DNA from: CAZRKC01 sp964600665
GTDB lineage: Bacteria; Bacillota; SLNR01
Reading direction: 5' to 3'
NCBI GenBank assembly: GCA_964600665.1
Contig: CAZRKC010000035.1
Coordinates: forward strand, 1-25,105
DNA length: 25,105 nt
Below, piece after piece: positions 22,890 to 25,105 of the stretch. The notes under the pieces are model-generated. The model was not told the origin of the DNA, made no database searches, and was given only the letters and a program-made list of their open reading frames with translations. A program made the position numbers and the translations under genes. Position 1 is the stretch's first letter; each line of letters starts with the position of its first letter.

Positions 22890-24323
22890 ATGCGCTTACT
22901 GTTTTGCTGTGAGTTCTATTATCCGAGCATCGGAGGAGTTCAGGAAGTGATGCGCCAACTGGCCGAGCGCATGGTACAGCGTGGACATCAGGTGACCGTG
23001 GCCACCTCACGCTTGGCGAATCGTACGTCAAACAATCTCAACGGTGTCAATATTGAAGAGTTCGGCGTGACGGGAAATGCGGTGAGGGGGATGACAGGCG
23101 AGGTGGATCGTTATCGTGACTTCATTTTGCATGCAGATGTCGACGCCATACTTATCAAAGCTGCTCAACAGTGGACTTTCGATGCCTTGTGGCCCATAGC
23201 CGATGAGATACGGACGCGTAAGGTGTTCATTCCCTGTGGATTTTCTGGCCTGTATCAACCTGCTTATGGGGATTATTTTCGACAGTTACCGGATATTCTC
23301 AGATCCTTTGATCACCTTATATTCTATGCCAGCAAGTACAGGGACATAGACTTTGCGCGAAATCACGGGATGGATCATTTTACAATTATCCCGAACGGAG
23401 CGAGCGAGGTTGAATTTGAAACGGCCCGGGACCGGTTCTTTCGGGAGAGGCACAACATTCCCGGCGAAAGCTTTGTTTTCCTGACAGTAGGGAGCTTGAC
23501 GGGCATGAAAGGTCATCTGGAATTGGCAAAAGCTTTTCTTAGACTTAACGTTGATGCACGTCCCGCCGTATTGATACTAAACGGCAATAATGCACAGATT
23601 ACTGCCGTCGTAAGCAGTCCGGAACCTGTGAATGGTTCCGCTGAGAACGCAACAAATATGGCGGCCGAATCTCCTGACCAGACCTCTTCCAAAAATATTC
23701 TCTTTCGTTTTGTTTCTCTAAATCGAAGGCTGTACAGATACTTGAAGATCATATGGGAAGCCTTGTCAGCAAGGGGATGGTTGGGTATTCTGGAACTCAC
23801 CGGTGTGGTCGTCCAACGCAGAGTGCCATTTATGTATCACACATTGGAAAGAACGTTGCTATTCCGTTTCCTCAATCCCCTTCAGCATCTGGTAATGAAA
23901 ATAAACAACGGGCCTTCCCTGAAAAGAGTCTTGCTCGTTGACCTGCCTAGGCATGAGCTTATTCAGGCTTACAAGAACGCCGACCTGTTTGTATTTGCCT
24001 CGAACGTCGAATATTCACCACTGGTTCTCTTTGAATCGGCTGCAGCCGGCCTGCCGTTTCTTACCGTCCCTGTCGGGAATGCGGTAGAAATTGCAGATTG
24101 GACGGGGTGCGGTGTCGTTTGTCCTGCAAACGTAGATTCAAGGGGCTATACCCGGGTAGACCCCGGGGTTCTGGCCAAACACATGCGGGAGGCGATGAAC
24201 TCCCCTCATTTGCTTAGAGAACTTGGTCAGAAAGGACATGAGCGCTGGAAGGAGAAATATGCCTGGTCAAAAATAGTGGTTGATTACGAAAAGGTATTGG
24301 CGGGATCGGCATCGAATAAATAG
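22890..24323 (+). CDS. Family 4 glycosyltransferase with a large internal insertion
   Basis: This retaining GT-B glycosyltransferase is 477 aa, compared with about 370-400 for most GT4 proteins. The N-terminal domain has FYYPSIGGVQEVM (about residues 9-21). The C-terminal domain has TVGSLTGMKGHLELAKAF and the E-x7-E nucleotide-sugar motif EYSPLVLFE followed by AAAGLPFL. Between AVLILNGN (about 230) and VLLVDLPRHEL (about 347) lies a stretch of about 110 residues where GT4 enzymes usually have 15-25. It is Ser/Asn-rich at first, then aromatic and basic, and may bind membrane or acceptor. GGGGA precedes the ATG. A mannose or heptose donor is possible. Confidence 0.9.
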   Translation: MRLLFCCEFYYPSIGGVQEVMRQLAERMVQRGHQVTVATSRLANRTSNNLNGVNIEEFGVTGNAVRGMTGEVDRYRDFILHADVDAILIKAAQQWTFDALWPIADEIRTRKVFIPCGFSGLYQPAYGDYFRQLPDILRSFDHLIFYASKYRDIDFARNHGMDHFTIIPNGASEVEFETARDRFFRERHNIPGESFVFLTVGSLTGMKGHLELAKAFLRLNVDARPAVLILNGNNAQITAVVSSPEPVNGSAENATNMAAESPDQTSSKNILFRFVSLNRRLYRYLKIIWEALSARGWLGILELTGVVVQRRVPFMYHTLERTLLFRFLNPLQHLVMKINNGPSLKRVLLVDLPRHELIQAYKNADLFVFASNVEYSPLVLFESAAAGLPFLTVPVGNAVEIADWTGCGVVCPANVDSRGYTRVDPGVLAKHMREAMNSPHLLRELGQKGHERWKEKYAWSKIVVDYEKVLAGSASNK

Positions 24324-24356
24324 TTCCATTTCGATATCAGACAAAGGAGAGTTGAC

Positions 24357-25105
24357 ATGAAGAGGGCGTTGATTACGGGGATCACGGGCCAGGATGGTTC
24401 ATATCTCGCCGAGTTTCTGCTTGACAAAGGATATGAAGTACACGGTCTTATCCGTCGCGCGAGCACCTTTAATACGGGAAGGATCGATCACATCTATTCG
24501 GACCCTCACTATCCGTCTACGAGGCTTTTCCTGCACTATGGAGACCTTTCCGACTCGGGACAACTGATTGATCTCATCTATAATATTCAACCCGAAGAGA
24601 TTTACCATCTCGGTGCCCAAAGCCATGTAAGGGTTAGTTTCGAAACCGCAGAGTATACGGGCGACATCACAGGGTTGGGTACGACCCGCATTCTTGAGGC
24701 GATCCGGCGCAGTGGTATCAAGACGAAGTACTACCAGGCGTCGTCTTCCGAGCTTTTTGGGGCGTCGCCTGCACCACAAAATGAAAGAACGCCTTTTTAT
24801 CCCCGCAGTCCATATGCCGCGGCAAAACTGTATTCTTATTGGATGACTATCAACTACCGCGAAGGTTATGGTCTCTTCGCATGCAACGGTATTCTCTTCA
24901 ACCATGAATCACCCCGGCGGGGCGAAACGTTTGTCACGCGAAAGATCACGAGGGCTCTTTCCAATATACTGTCCGGAGATCAGAAGAAGGTCTACCTTGG
25001 CAATATCGATTCAAAAAGAGACTGGGGTTTCGCACCTGAGTACGTTGAGATGATGCGGCTTATGCTTCAGCAGGAAGAGCCGGACGATTACGTGATAGGG
25101 ACGGG
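24357..25105 (+). CDS. gmd: GDP-mannose 4,6-dehydratase (partial, runs off the window)
   Basis: Only the first 249 codons are present; the 3' end lies outside. Gmd converts GDP-mannose to GDP-4-keto-6-deoxy-mannose. The NADP motif GITGQDGSYLAEFL starts at residue 8 and is followed by RRAS, HYGDLSD and the dehydratase site ASSSELFG. Next come the SPYAAAKLYSYW YxxxK segment and the highly conserved NHESPRRGETFVTRKI. AAGGAG lies 7 bases before the ATG. The sequence looks like orthodox Gmd. Dehydratases of GDP-heptose belong to the same family, so that substrate cannot be excluded by eye. Fcl and ManC at the other end of the window complete the GDP-fucose route. Confidence 0.94.
   Translation, partial: MKRALITGITGQDGSYLAEFLLDKGYEVHGLIRRASTFNTGRIDHIYSDPHYPSTRLFLHYGDLSDSGQLIDLIYNIQPEEIYHLGAQSHVRVSFETAEYTGDITGLGTTRILEAIRRSGIKTKYYQASSSELFGASPAPQNERTPFYPRSPYAAAKLYSYWMTINYREGYGLFACNGILFNHESPRRGETFVTRKITRALSNILSGDQKKVYLGNIDSKRDWGFAPEYVEMMRLMLQQEEPDDYVIGT

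Noticed and set aside
1..25105. CRISPR arrays, tRNA or rRNA genes, insertion sequences, phage genes
   Set aside because: I looked for repeated units, transposase or integrase motifs and tRNA-like folds and saw none. The only repeat is the short 19296-19326 duplication.

Overview
The window is a polysaccharide-biosynthesis island from a Gram-negative bacterium, most likely encoding an O-antigen or capsule-like surface glycan. Base use is moderate in GC. Export is by an ABC-2 transporter whose ATPase carries a C-terminal glycan-binding domain. An ops-type element (GGCGGTAGCCT) and a MarR-type EPS-associated regulator stand at the head of the long plus-strand operon. Proteobacteria, perhaps the Deltaproteobacteria/Desulfobacterota, are my guess from overall gene flavour. 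No ribosomal or other marker gene is present to confirm this.

Layout. (1) 2-2759, minus strand: fcl then manC, which supply GDP-mannose and GDP-L-fucose. (2) 2760-3341: a divergent control region with no intact gene. It holds an apparent acetyltransferase-like remnant running into the fcl start, candidate promoters in both directions, a terminator-like hairpin, two palindromes and the ops element. (3) 3342-7816, plus strand: MarR-EPS regulator, gmhA, gmhB, wzm, wzt, hddC. (4) 7817-12959: a Nudix hydrolase, a split transketolase, an SDR, an FX-like SDR that has lost its catalytic residues, and an aldo/keto reductase. This is a compact, tightly coupled sugar-tailoring module. (5) 12972-16440: two methyltransferases, an RmlC-like epimerase and hddA. 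(6) 16461-24323: a GT2, an FkbM methyltransferase, a zinc-ribbon methyltransferase, a hexapeptide acetyltransferase, an SDR, a GT11 fucosyltransferase, a second GT2 and a GT4 with a large insertion. (7) 24357 to the edge: gmd, cut by the window.

How the genes work together. GmhA, HddA, GmhB and HddC form a complete route from sedoheptulose 7-phosphate to GDP-D-glycero-alpha-D-manno-heptose, although the four genes are spread over 12.7 kb. The transketolase pair could feed this route or could act directly on a sugar. The RmlC-like protein has an RGIHGD motif that I associate with epimerases acting on GDP-4-keto-heptose sugars in Campylobacter. With the SDRs, the AKR and four methyltransferases it points to a heavily modified, probably methylated heptose or related rare sugar. 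ManC, Gmd and Fcl make GDP-fucose for the GT11 enzyme. No flippase/polymerase pair and no initiating phosphoglycosyltransferase is visible, which fits ABC-dependent export with initiation encoded elsewhere.

The strongest candidates for new biology are the 8300-12959 module (a split transketolase lacking two active-site histidines beside an FX-like SDR lacking Tyr, Cys and His catalytic residues) and the ops-plus-regulator control region.
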